Shown here in pieces: positions 1 to 8,298 of a DNA stretch of 64,000 bases; positions within the stretch are counted from its first letter, which is position 1; each line of letters starts with the position of its first letter. The notes below the pieces were generated by a model. The model had not been told where the DNA came from. It worked only from the letters and a program-made list of their open reading frames with translations, and searched no databases. The position numbers and the translations under genes were made by a program. Source of the stretch: JANQPX01 sp050633905 (lineage in GTDB: Bacteria > Pseudomonadota > Alphaproteobacteria > Geminicoccales > Geminicoccaceae); assembly GCA_050633905.1 (NCBI GenBank), contig JBOEHJ010000013.1, forward strand, positions 181,010 through 245,009, read 5' to 3'.

Positions 1-1094
1 GGACCGATATTTCTGAACATGGCATCGAGGTCGATGGTTGAGCGCTGGCCAAGATCGGCGAAATGCTGTCCGAGCCAAGTCTCGGCCGTTTCCCGGCCGA
101 TGTCGCGCAAATGGGTTAAAAATGCCCATTCAGCATTCAGTTTCGACGACGCACCCAGTGGCTTGAGGGCATCCTGATTTTCAACGATATGGATATTCAG
201 TCGCCGATAATGCAGCGGATCAAGCTTGCCTTCTGCGAGCAGGCGGCGAACGAAATCAACCGCACGAAGTTCTTTCAGGAGGCTGCCGTTGAAGGTGATC
301 TCGTTGATCCGGTTGAGAATTTCCTGAGCGGTTTTTGGCGCTCCCTTACGCTCGATCGGGTTGATCTGGATGATCACAATGTCGTCGGTGGCCTCGACAT
401 GATAAAAAGGAAACAGCGCCGGGTTGCCCATATACCCACCGTCCCAATAGGGCACGCCGTCGATCTCGACAGCCTGGAACATGAGGGGCAAGCAGGCCGA
501 TGCCATCACCATGTCAACGGTCAGTGTTTTGCGATCGAAGACCTTGACCCGGCCGGTTTCAACATTGGTCGCGGAGATGAAGATCTTCAACCTGTCGCAG
601 CCCTGTACTCGATCGAAGTCGACCTTCTCGGTGAGCACGTCACGCAGGGGATTATAGTCAAAGGGGTTGAGCTGGTAGGGCGATACCAAGCGCGATAGCG
701 CGTCGGACATATGATAGCCGAGCGAGTTGTCCAGGCTCCAATTGTTCATATAAGCATCGATCGGTGAGCGTTTGATCGGGCTATGTCGGGAGGCGTCGCT
801 GACCGTTTTCCAGAATTCGTGGAGGCAAGCGCGCGCACCGTCCACACCATCCCGCATCATGCCGTCCGCTAATACAACGGCGTTCATGGCGCCAGCGGAT
901 GTCCCGCTGATGGCGCTGATGTTGATCCGGCCGTCTTCCAAAATCCGATCGAGCACGCCCCAGGTGAAGGCGCCATGGGCGCCACCACCTTGAAGTGCGA
1001 GACTGATACATCTGGGAGTCGTCGCCTTGCTGGTTCTGCGGCCGCCATTAGTTTTCGAGCGAGTGCCATTTGCTTTGGCAGGTTTGCCTGTCAT
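1..1094 (-). CDS. Patatin-like phospholipase, 3' end cut by window edge
   Basis: Reading the minus strand from the ATG at 1094 gives about 364 residues before the window ends, so only a short C-terminus is likely missing. The patatin signature is clear: a glycine-rich oxyanion loop (LQGGGAHGAF, near residue 35), the nucleophile elbow GTSAG about 30 residues later, and the partner motif DGG in YWDGGYMGNP. Family knowledge makes it a serine acyl hydrolase using a Ser-Asp dyad. Its ATG overlaps the stop of the upstream bdhA gene (ATGA), so the two are probably translationally coupled. That pairing fits a role linked to hydroxybutyrate or PHB use, but the real substrate is not shown. A basic, Lys/Arg-rich N-terminal extension of about 28 residues precedes the domain. 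Confidence 0.88.
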   Translation of the reverse strand, partial: MTGKPAKANGTRSKTNGGRRTSKATTPRCISLALQGGGAHGAFTWGVLDRILEDGRINISAISGTSAGAMNAVVLADGMMRDGVDGARACLHEFWKTVSDASRHSPIKRSPIDAYMNNWSLDNSLGYHMSDALSRLVSPYQLNPFDYNPLRDVLTEKVDFDRVQGCDRLKIFISATNVETGRVKVFDRKTLTVDMVMASACLPLMFQAVEIDGVPYWDGGYMGNPALFPFYHVEATDDIVIIQINPIERKGAPKTAQEILNRINEITFNGSLLKELRAVDFVRRLLAEGKLDPLHYRRLNIHIVENQDALKPLGASSKLNAEWAFLTHLRDIGRETAETWLGQHFADLGQRSTIDLDAMFRNIG

Positions 1095-1870
1095 TGGGCC
1101 GTCCAACCGCCGTCGACCGGAAGTGAGATGCCGGTGATCGAGGCAGCGTCATCCGAACAGAGGAACGTCGCCAAACCGCCCAGTTGTTCGACGGTGACGA
1201 ACTGCTTGGTCGGCTGGGCATGGAGGAGGACGTCCTCGATGACCTGCTTTTCGGTAATGCCACGCGCTTCGGCCGTCTCGGGGATCTGCTTTTCCACTAG
1301 CGGCGTCCAGACATAGCCTGGACAGATCGCATTGACCGTGATGCCTTGATCGGCGACTTCCAGAGCGACGGTTTTCGTGATGCCTAGGATACCATGTTTG
1401 GCCGCGACATAGGCGGACTTGTAAGGCGATGCTACTAGGCCATGCGCTGATGCGATGTTGATGATGCGCCCCCAGCCACGGGCCTTCATGCCCGGCAGTG
1501 CCGCCTTGATCGTATGAAAAGCCGCCGACAAATTGATCGCCATGATCGCATCCCACTTCTCATCCGGAAATTCGTCGATCGGGGCCACGAACTGAATGCC
1601 GGCATTGTTCACCAGGATATCGACCTGGCCGAACGTCTTTTCGGCGTGCGCCACCATGTTGCGCACCTCTTCCGGCTTCATCATGTTTGCCGGGCTGTAA
1701 ACAATCTTGGTACCATAGCCCTCTAGCCGGGCGACGTCTTCGGCCACCTGCTCGGCGGGCTCGATACCATTCATCATCACATTGACGCCGGCTTTGGCAA
1801 AGCTCTCGGCAATGCCGAGGCCGATGCCGCTCGATGAGCCGGTAACGATAGCTGTCTTTCCTTTAAGCAT
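1091..1870 (-). CDS. bdhA: 3-hydroxybutyrate dehydrogenase (SDR family)
   Basis: A 259-residue classical short-chain dehydrogenase. It has the NAD-binding TGSSSGIG motif at about residue 10, the NNAG motif, a catalytic serine in NIASAHG and the YxxxK active site (SAYVAAKHG). The C-terminal half matches D-3-hydroxybutyrate dehydrogenases (VEKQIPE, LPVDGGW). It would interconvert D-3-hydroxybutyrate and acetoacetate with NAD in PHB or ketone-body metabolism. I chose the ATG at 1870 because GAAGGAG lies about 9 bases upstream and the Rossmann fold starts there; an open frame continues upstream to 2116 but without homology. The gene is followed by the patatin gene with an ATGA overlap. Confidence 0.9.
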   Translation of the reverse strand: MLKGKTAIVTGSSSGIGLGIAESFAKAGVNVMMNGIEPAEQVAEDVARLEGYGTKIVYSPANMMKPEEVRNMVAHAEKTFGQVDILVNNAGIQFVAPIDEFPDEKWDAIMAINLSAAFHTIKAALPGMKARGWGRIINIASAHGLVASPYKSAYVAAKHGILGITKTVALEVADQGITVNAICPGYVWTPLVEKQIPETAEARGITEKQVIEDVLLHAQPTKQFVTVEQLGGLATFLCSDDAASITGISLPVDGGWTAQ

Positions 1871-1967
1871 AACAAGAAACTCCTTCTTCAGTGGATAAGA
1901 CGTTCCGAGATCGGCTGGCTTCAGGCGTCGGGGCCGCAATCCAGACAACACGCGATTGGCGAGGATT

Positions 1968-2081
1968 CCATGGCGAGGTCCGCATTCAGCAGGTGCAAGG
2001 CTGTTCGCAGGCCTTCTTCGACCAGGGATGGTAGAACGGCCGCTCCAACATTTCATCGACGGTGAGATTGGACTGGTAAGC
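1968..2081 (-). pseudogene. C-terminal remnant of a dihydrolipoamide-dehydrogenase-like flavoprotein
   Basis: The minus strand encodes LTVDEMLERPFYHP. In the next frame it continues as VEEGLRTALHLLNADL. Joined, these resemble the extreme C-terminus of Lpd-type pyridine nucleotide-disulfide oxidoreductases, in which a PFYHP motif is followed by EEGLRTAL. A single-base frameshift near 2025 separates the two pieces, and nothing of the FAD or NAD domains is present. The remnant is fused directly to an unrelated transporter fragment upstream. The recognition is by eye from the motif. Confidence 0.5.
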
Positions 2082-2261
2082 CCAGGCGAGCCCCATGGTC
2101 CCCGGATCGACGTCATAAGCGATGGTCGACAACGGCAGCAGGACCTGGGCGCCGAAGAGGTCGACCAGCGTCAGAAAGCTGATCAAGCCAATCACAAGGC
2201 GCCGCCGCAATGTCCTGTTGGCAGCGGCATGGTCGTTTTGGACATGGTCCGCTGGCGTCAT
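2082..2261 (-). pseudogene. N-terminal remnant of an MFS transporter
   Basis: From a possible ATG at 2261 the minus strand reads a short polar leader and then one hydrophobic segment (LVIGLISFLTLVDLFGAQVL). It then reaches YDVDPGTMGLA, which resembles the first helix and first loop of major facilitator transporters. Similarity stops abruptly near 2085, where the reading frame passes into the Lpd-like remnant. It is therefore a truncated start of a transporter gene, probably left by a deletion that joined two genes. Confidence 0.45.
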
Positions 2262-3049
2262 GAAATCCTGAATTCCGCGATTGAACGTTAGATCGGTTGC
2301 TTGTTGAACTGAGGTTTTGAGAAGGCCGGGATCTTGGTCCCACACTGACTGAGATTACCGAAATCGGTATCGGCAGTCTGATGTCCAGTTTGGACACGCA
2401 TATGACCGAGAATGTGCCGATAGTCTAGAGCGTTTCCCGACCACATCGATCCAGCCCTTTTCCTCGAAGTGCCACTCGCAATATCCGACCATATCGGGTT
2501 AGCCTGCGGGTAGAGCGAGCTAGCTGCTCGCTAAGCGGATGAACTTTCGCTTCAGCGCACCAGGGAAAAAGGGCGGGGGTCAGTTTATCACCATGACTGA
2601 TCCCATGATCCGCCATGCCAATTGAACGCATCGTCCTTGCCCATTACGGATCGACTGGGATGGCGGGATCGTAAAGATCGACCGTGAACAGACGAACGAT
2701 CTGATCGCCCTCATTCGAGAATGACTAGCCATGTTCATCGTTTTTAGGTGACGGATGGGCTAAACTTACTTGTGGCAAAGCGGTCGCGATCAGGGTCAAG
2801 CTTGATAGGGCTGCCCTTCGGGTGTTGCGGCTTTTGAGCATGGGGCTCTCTCTCATCTATTGGCTGGTGAATTGAGCAGACCGACAAGTCGAGACCGAAC
2901 GTCCATCATCGGATGCACCGCCTTAGTCGATTGATGTCGCGATTGTGAATTCATTCAGGTTTGCTGCTTACGTTTTCGTGATCTTGCCGTAACATGAAAT
3001 GCAGAGCTTTGGCGTCGATATCGTCAACGTCAGAAGAGCGGAAGGGACC
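2262..3049. other. Mostly gene-free stretch
   Basis: About 790 bases hold no recognisable full gene. A 68-codon open frame at 2425-2631 on the minus strand shows no family features. A short plus-strand peptide ending near 2724 (DWDGGIVKIDREQTNDL) looks protein-like but has no start I can defend and no recognised family. The only element with visible structure is the small signal-peptide frame at 2725-2841. Confidence 0.4.
2725..2841 (-). CDS. Possible 38-residue secreted peptide or truncated exported protein
   Basis: An ATG at 2841, preceded by the purine-rich run GAGAGAGA, opens a 38-codon frame. It has a basic start (MLKSRNTRR), a hydrophobic core and a cleavage-like site (VSLA before HPSPK), followed by a short polar tail and TAG. 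This is the shape of a Sec signal peptide with almost no mature domain. It may be a tiny exported peptide or the 5' end of a lost exported protein. No family is recognised. Confidence 0.3.
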   Translation of the reverse strand: MLKSRNTRRAALSSLTLIATALPQVSLAHPSPKNDEHG

Positions 3050-3433
3050 TTAGCCTTTCTTGGAAGCCGGTGGCTCGCTCGGCTGCGCAATGACTTCCAG
3101 GCTCTCCTTCATCTTGTCGAAAGTCGCCCGGTTCATGTCCTGAGCGCATTCCAGCGCGACACGCATAGGCCCCAAAGCGCATTTCAACAATGTCGTCATG
3201 CAGTGCTGCTGGATGTCGGCATTGAAAGCCCTACTGTCATTCTGCTTGAGCGTCTGGATCAGGGAACCGAACTCATCGAAGGTGCTGCCCAGGGCTTTAG
3301 ATTGCCCTGCCACCAGCGTTTGTGCGCCATGCAGAGCGACTTGATTGACGTGCAGCAGGAAGTCGACATTGATGTGTCCAGCTTTGGTCAAGGCTTCCAG
3401 CTGCTCGGAGCGAATGTCCATCATCGATTGCAA
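3050..3433 (-). CDS. Phasin family protein, N-terminus possibly frameshifted
   Basis: About 127 residues with a helical, alanine/glutamine-rich pattern typical of phasins (LEALTKAGH, VALHGAQTLVAGQSKAL, then a second helical region ending MNRATFDKMKESLEVI). Phasins coat PHB granules, which fits the nearby bdhA. The open frame begins at a TTG (3433) with no good ribosome site. A far better start, ATG at 3471 with GGAGG six bases upstream, opens a frame reading MKKKGDGPAASG that runs into a stop. It is one frame off from the phasin, across a run of five C bases at 3435-3439. A one-base indel there would join both parts. Whether it is real or a sequencing error cannot be told. Confidence 0.75.
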   Translation of the reverse strand: MQSMMDIRSEQLEALTKAGHINVDFLLHVNQVALHGAQTLVAGQSKALGSTFDEFGSLIQTLKQNDSRAFNADIQQHCMTTLLKCALGPMRVALECAQDMNRATFDKMKESLEVIAQPSEPPASKKG

Positions 3434-3568
3434 TCCCCCGAGGCCGCAGGTCCATCACCTTTCTTCTTCATAAAATTCCTCCCTAGTGTTTCAACAGCAT
3501 CAGAATAATCCCCCTGGCTTACTGACGTTCGAGGAGCGGAATCGGTTACAGAATGCGGTCAAAAAATC

Positions 3569-3886
3569 TTATCGTCTCTGGCGGTTGTCGAGCTTGCTGC
3601 GCGCTGCTTGCTCCAGCGATTCCAGGGACATGAACGCATCAAGATGACTAGGACCGCCGGATATGGCGACGAGTTTCGTCACGTCGATCGTATAACAATA
3701 GGCTGCCAGATGGTCCCGGCACTCGCGGCAAAGCTTGAGATGCAGTTTGAAAACGATCTCCTGGCGAGGTTGCAAGTCACCATCGAGGTAATCGAGGATG
3801 AAGTCCTCCAATTGCTGGCAGCTGCGCATGAAGAGAGCGTATCTCAAGAAGAATGCTCGTATCTTGTGTCGCATCCTGGACCCCAA
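3569..3886 (-). CDS. Zinc-finger anti-sigma factor, orphan paralogue
   Basis: About 105 residues carrying a zf-HC2-like zinc motif: the histidine and cysteines of HLKLCRECRDHLAAY, preceded by CQQLEDFILDYLDGDL. Such proteins hold an ECF sigma factor inactive. It is clearly paralogous to the protein encoded at 4796-5110, sharing CQQ-EDFILDYL-GDL, the LCRECR/VCRECR site and a basic N-terminus. It lies on the opposite strand, divergent from the sigma gene. Start is uncertain: TTG at 3886 or ATG at 3874. It may bind the same sigma factor, another one, or have lost its partner. Confidence 0.75.
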   Translation of the reverse strand: MGSRMRHKIRAFFLRYALFMRSCQQLEDFILDYLDGDLQPRQEIVFKLHLKLCRECRDHLAAYCYTIDVTKLVAISGGPSHLDAFMSLESLEQAARSKLDNRQRR

Positions 3887-4142
3887 AGCATATCTCTAAA
3901 AATACGCTCGCCTGGCCGGGTAGATGTGATATGTCGATGAGCATGTTGACGCCGACTTTTGGCACCTCAGCTGGTCCTGCAATGTTGAGGCCGCTCCAAT
4001 CTACGATGCAGAGCGACGGCACAGCGTTACGATGGTTCTCAAAATGCGTTGCTAACCGCCGTCGTCGTTTATGCCAGGTGCTTCAGCTGATACCGTTGAT
4101 CCGTCTTGTGCGTTCCAGCAAAGGGTGCCAGAACGTACCGAG

Positions 4143-4799
4143 ATGTCATGTAAAATTGCGGGGAAAAACTTGGAGGGCGCGGGCGAAGAAGGACCGCCAT
4201 CAGGCGGACAATCCGCAAGCACGACTGAAGACCTGGTCAAGCGACTTAAAGCAGGCGATGACCAAGCGATTGAGAGCATGGTCAGGGAACATGCATCATG
4301 GATGACGACTGTCGCCTGGCGTATCACCCGTGATAGGGGGCTGGCTGAAGATTGCCTGCAAGAAGCGTTTATCAACGCGCTCAACAAGATTGCTGATTTT
4401 GAAGGACGCTCCAGTCTCAAAACATGGTTGCACCGGATCGTGGTCAACCAGGCTCTTGTCAAGCTGCGTCAGCGGCGGCGGGCGAATGAAGTGCAGGTGG
4501 ACGAGTGGCTGCCTGAGTTCGATGAAAATGCCTGCAGAATTGAAGAGCCCTGGACCAAAATATTGACACCCGAGGAGCTCTTGGAGCGCCAAGATAGTCG
4601 AGCATTTGTTCTCTCTAAAATTGATTTGCTTCCTGAAAATTATCGCCTTGTGCTATATTTGCGTGACATCGAAGAACTGGGCACGGCAGAAGTGGCTGAG
4701 CTCACCGGATTGTCCGAAACCAACATCAAAGTCCGCCTGCATCGAGCCAGATCAGCGTTGAAGAAGCTGATCGAGCCAGTCCTTCGGGGAGAGAGATGA
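4143..4799 (+). CDS. ECF-type RNA polymerase sigma factor
   Basis: The protein contains both ECF domains. Sigma2 runs from roughly residue 30 to 100 (the region of LAEDCLQEAFINALNKI, then FEGRSSLKTWLHRIVVNQAL). Sigma4 runs from about 145 to 205 (LPENYRLVLYLRDIEELGTAEVA, then LSETNIKVRLHRARSALKK, the helix-turn-helix). It would direct polymerase to a stress regulon when released by its anti-sigma factor. The frame is open from 4071; I favour ATG at 4143, but neither start has a strong ribosome site. The stop overlaps the next ATG (ATGA), coupling it to the anti-sigma gene. Confidence 0.88.
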   Translation: MSCKIAGKNLEGAGEEGPPSGGQSASTTEDLVKRLKAGDDQAIESMVREHASWMTTVAWRITRDRGLAEDCLQEAFINALNKIADFEGRSSLKTWLHRIVVNQALVKLRQRRRANEVQVDEWLPEFDENACRIEEPWTKILTPEELLERQDSRAFVLSKIDLLPENYRLVLYLRDIEELGTAEVAELTGLSETNIKVRLHRARSALKKLIEPVLRGER

Positions 4800-5110
4800 T
4801 GCCAAGGTCTTTCGGATCAAGAATGCGACGTTGGCTTCGTGGCAAAATGCTCAAGCACATGCCCTTCATGATAACCTGCCAGCAGTTCGAGGACTTCATT
4901 CTCGACTATCTCGAGGGTGATTTGCCCGAACGACAAAAGACAGTCTTTGAGATCCATCTCAAGGTCTGCCGCGAATGCAGAGAGTATTTGGCTGCGTATC
5001 GGCAGACCATGGACGTTGCTACGCTCGTTGTCCGATCGGATCCGTCCGGTGTCCCGGAGCCGATGCCCGACGACCTGATCAAGGCTATTCGCGAGGCACG
5101 TAAAGCCTAG
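4796..5110 (+). CDS. Zinc-finger anti-sigma factor of the ECF sigma
   Basis: A 104-residue protein with a basic start and the segment CQQFEDFILDYLEGDL. The zinc site follows (the H and two C of IHLKVCRECREYL), and the tail is flexible and proline-rich. It is the expected cytoplasmic partner of the sigma factor just upstream, with which it shares a four-base start/stop overlap. There is no membrane segment, so it would be a soluble anti-sigma factor, possibly metal- or redox-responsive through the CxxC site. A close paralogue lies divergently at 3569-3886. Confidence 0.85.
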   Translation: MMPRSFGSRMRRWLRGKMLKHMPFMITCQQFEDFILDYLEGDLPERQKTVFEIHLKVCRECREYLAAYRQTMDVATLVVRSDPSGVPEPMPDDLIKAIREARKA

Positions 5111-5302
5111 TGATCCTGATGATCACGTAATCTTTATCTCTCGTGTAACTTCGGTCGATACCGTTGCATCAACAAGTGTGATGAATTGTCCGCTCGCGGC
5201 ATTGATGGGCGGCGCCAATAAAAATTCTGGTCGATCCATGGTCCTGAGACAGGTCGTACGAACCGGCCTTCGGTGATCACGACCAAAAAATGGAGAACGG
5301 CA

Positions 5303-6829
5303 ATGCTACCTGGCTTTGTGCTCACGACGCTGAATGTTATGGCAACCTTACTGGTGGTTGCCATCGGGATCGGCATCTTTGCGATTTTTGTTCTCTATGT
5401 CATCGACCGCACACAACAAGACAGTGCTATTCGCCGAAACTATCCGGTCATTGGTCGGCTTCGTTATTTCTTCGAGCATCTTGGCGAGTTTTTCCGCCAG
5501 TATTTTTTTGCGATGGACCGCGAAGAGCTGCCTTTCAACCGGGCGCAGCGCTCCTGGGCCTACCGCGCTGCTAAAGGTGTCGACAACACTGCCGCCTTCG
5601 GCTCGACGCGAGATCTCAGGCCGGTTGGAACACCCCTGTTTGTTGCCTGCCCCTTTCCCACCCTCGACGAGGATGCTGAAGAGCCTGCTGCCGTGACCGT
5701 TGGACCCTACTGCGCCAAGCCTTATACGCAAAACCGGTTGTTCAACATCTCCGGCATGTCCTACGGAGCACTTTCCAGAGTGGCGGTAAAGTCCCTGTCG
5801 CGTGGCGCCAAGCTTGCCGGTTGCTGGTATAATACCGGCGAAGGCGCCATGTCCGAATTTCACCTGGAAGGCGGCTGCGATGTCATTTTTCAGATCGGCA
5901 CAGCCAAATATGGATGCCGTACGGAAGAGGGTGATTTTTCCGAGGAAAAGATTGCCGAGGTCGCCGCACATCCTGAAGTGAAGATGTTCGAGATCAAGCT
6001 TAGTCAGGGCGCGAAACCCGGCAAGGGAGGCATCCTTCCAGGCAATAAGGTAACGGAGGAGATTTCCCGAACGCGTGGCATTCCGATCGGTAAGGACAGT
6101 ATCAGCCCCAATCGTCACGTCGAGATCGATAGTCCGGCGGAGCTTTTGGATTTCATCGATCGGGTGCGTAAAGCAACCGGGAAGCCGGTCGGCTTCAAGA
6201 CGGTGATCTCAGGCGTTGTCTGGCTGGGCAAGCTGTTCGAAGAAATCCATCGGCGCGGCATCGAAAGTGCCCCTGATTTCATTACGGTCGACAGTGCCGA
6301 TGGCGGCACCGGCGCTGCCCCGCAGAGCCTGATCGACAATATGGGGCTGCCGATCTGGGAGACCCTGCCGATGGTCGCCGATCAGCTTATTCGCTACGAT
6401 CTGAAGGATCGGGTAAAACTGATCGCGTCTGGCAAGCTGATAACGCCGACCGAGGTTGCCTGGGCGCTTTGTGCCGGGGCTGACTTCGTGGTGTCTGCCC
6501 GCGGCTTCATGTTCGCCCTCGGCTGCATCCAAGCCCTGCAATGTAATAAAAACACCTGCCCGACAGGGGTGACAACCCATAACAAGGACCTGCAGCGTGG
6601 GCTGGTGCCCAAGGAAAAGCAGTTCCGGGTTGCGAGTTATGCCCAGAACATGGAGAAAGAGGTCGGTATCATCGCGCACTCATGTGGCGTCCATGAACCG
6701 AGGCTTTTGAAGCGCTACCATGTTCGCATTCAGACCGACACCGGGAAGTCGATCCCCATGGACCAGCTCTGGCCCTATCCCGATGCGGGCGAAGCCTTGA
6801 GGACTGACGCAGCAACGGCAGCAGAATGA
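5303..6829 (+). CDS. FMN-binding glutamate synthase family protein, membrane-anchored
   Basis: About 508 residues. An N-terminal transmembrane helix (residues about 10-32) is followed by the FMN/glutamate-synthase barrel seen in GltB-like single proteins. Recognisable parts are the region after GMSYGALS, the barrel strand FITVDSADGGTGAAPQ, and the iron-sulfur cysteines around CIQALQCNKNTCPTGV. The amidotransferase domain of true glutamate synthase is absent, so it probably uses ammonia or another donor, or performs a different FMN reaction. I chose ATG at 5303 because GGAGA lies six bases upstream. The stop overlaps the aldehyde dehydrogenase start (ATGA), so it heads a three-gene operon. Confidence 0.85.
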   Translation: MLPGFVLTTLNVMATLLVVAIGIGIFAIFVLYVIDRTQQDSAIRRNYPVIGRLRYFFEHLGEFFRQYFFAMDREELPFNRAQRSWAYRAAKGVDNTAAFGSTRDLRPVGTPLFVACPFPTLDEDAEEPAAVTVGPYCAKPYTQNRLFNISGMSYGALSRVAVKSLSRGAKLAGCWYNTGEGAMSEFHLEGGCDVIFQIGTAKYGCRTEEGDFSEEKIAEVAAHPEVKMFEIKLSQGAKPGKGGILPGNKVTEEISRTRGIPIGKDSISPNRHVEIDSPAELLDFIDRVRKATGKPVGFKTVISGVVWLGKLFEEIHRRGIESAPDFITVDSADGGTGAAPQSLIDNMGLPIWETLPMVADQLIRYDLKDRVKLIASGKLITPTEVAWALCAGADFVVSARGFMFALGCIQALQCNKNTCPTGVTTHNKDLQRGLVPKEKQFRVASYAQNMEKEVGIIAHSCGVHEPRLLKRYHVRIQTDTGKSIPMDQLWPYPDAGEALRTDAATAAE

Positions 6830-8259
6830 TGATGCATGTCTCCTTGATGGTACCTGGCGCGAAGACAATCGACACCGCGCCTCTTGTCGTCGAAGCCCCG
6901 TTTGATCGAAGCCCGATCGGTGAGGTTGATCTCGCCGATGCGACGACAGTCGAGACAGCGCTTGCAACGGCTGATCGGCTGTTCCGCGACCGTGATGGAT
7001 GGCTGCCGGCCGATCGGCGTATCGCGATACTCGAGCGTGCCATCGGGATCATGAGCGAGCGGGCCGAATCCCTTGCGCTCGAGGCGGCACGCGAAGGTGG
7101 TAAGCCGCTCATCGATTCCCGTGTGGAAACGGCACGCGCAATCGACTCGTTCAAAATCTGCATTGAAACACTTCGCACCGAAGCCGGCTCCATGGTGCCG
7201 ATGGGCGTCACGCCATCGTCGAAAAATCGCCTTGCCATGACGCGCTCCGAACCGATCGGTTCCGTGGTCGCGGTGAGCGCCTTCAACCATCCATTGAACC
7301 TAATCGCCCATCAGATCGGCCCGGCGATTGCCAATGGTTGTCCGGTGATCGTCAAACCGGCAGACGACACCCCGCTTTCCTGTTTCCGTCTCGTGGAAAT
7401 TCTTCGCGAGGCTGGCTTGCCGGAAGGTTGGTGTCAGTCGCTGGTAACCGACACACTTGAAACGGCCGAGGCGCTGGTGACAGATCCGAGGACCGCGTTC
7501 TTTAGCTTCATCGGATCGCCGAAAGTTGGCTGGATGCTGCGTTCCAAGTTGGCGCCCGGTACGCGTTGTGCTTTGGAGCATGGCGGTGCGGCACCTGTGA
7601 TCGTGACGCCCGGCATTGATCTCGATCAGGTTGTGCCATCGCTCTTGAAAGGTGCATTTTACCATGCCGGCCAGGTCTGCGTCTCGGTGCAGCGGGTGTT
7701 CGCCCATGACAGGATCGCTGACGACCTGATCGAGCGGCTTAGGGCGGGAGTAGCAGCGCTGCATGTCGGTGATCCGACCGATGAGGCCACCGACGTTGGG
7801 CCATTGATCCGGCCGCGCGAAGTCGATCGGGTGGAGGACTGGGTTGCCAAGGCTGGCGTGACCGCCATCATCGGTGGCAAGCGGTTGGGCGAGACCATCT
7901 ACGCGCCAACCGTGTTGACTGAGCCTTCCTCGGACGCCTTGGTTTCAACGGCCGAGATTTTCGGACCGGTCGTCTGCATCTATCGTTACAACGATCTTGA
8001 TCAAGCGATCGCGCGTGCCAACGCCTTGCCGTTCGCTTTCCAAGCTGCCGTTTTCACCGCGGACCTCGATGCCGCGCTTCGGACGGCAAACCGGCTCGAA
8101 GCATCGGCCGTCATGGTGAATGATCACACCGCCTTTCGTGTGGATTGGATGCCTTTCGCAGGGCTCAAGCAGTCCGGCCTCGGCATCGGCGGTATCCCCC
8201 ACACCATGCGTGACATGCGCACGGAAAAAATGATCCTGATCCACTCACAAGAGCTTTGA
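6826..8259 (+). CDS. NAD(P)-dependent aldehyde dehydrogenase
   Basis: 477 residues of the aldehyde dehydrogenase superfamily. The nucleotide-binding part includes SAFNHPLNLIAHQIGPA and VKPADDTPLS. The general-base glutamate is in LEHGG and the catalytic cysteine in HAGQVCVSVQR. The C-terminal FAGLKQSGLG motif is intact. It resembles phosphonoacetaldehyde/succinate-semialdehyde-type enzymes and the phnY product of this window, but the substrate cannot be read from sequence. It is coupled by ATGA to the FMN glutamate synthase gene and followed after 39 bases by the thiamine-diphosphate enzyme, suggesting a shared pathway. Confidence 0.87.
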   Translation: MMMHVSLMVPGAKTIDTAPLVVEAPFDRSPIGEVDLADATTVETALATADRLFRDRDGWLPADRRIAILERAIGIMSERAESLALEAAREGGKPLIDSRVETARAIDSFKICIETLRTEAGSMVPMGVTPSSKNRLAMTRSEPIGSVVAVSAFNHPLNLIAHQIGPAIANGCPVIVKPADDTPLSCFRLVEILREAGLPEGWCQSLVTDTLETAEALVTDPRTAFFSFIGSPKVGWMLRSKLAPGTRCALEHGGAAPVIVTPGIDLDQVVPSLLKGAFYHAGQVCVSVQRVFAHDRIADDLIERLRAGVAALHVGDPTDEATDVGPLIRPREVDRVEDWVAKAGVTAIIGGKRLGETIYAPTVLTEPSSDALVSTAEIFGPVVCIYRYNDLDQAIARANALPFAFQAAVFTADLDAALRTANRLEASAVMVNDHTAFRVDWMPFAGLKQSGLGIGGIPHTMRDMRTEKMILIHSQEL

Positions 8260-8298
8260 CATACCTCACAGCACTTTGACACTAAGGAGCAAAAAACC

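Noticed and set aside
189..698. Plus-strand frame of 169 codons
   Set aside because: Antisense of the patatin-like gene, which has clear catalytic motifs.
2425..2631. 68-codon minus-strand frame
   Set aside because: No ribosome site, no hydrophobic or domain pattern, no neighbours to support it.
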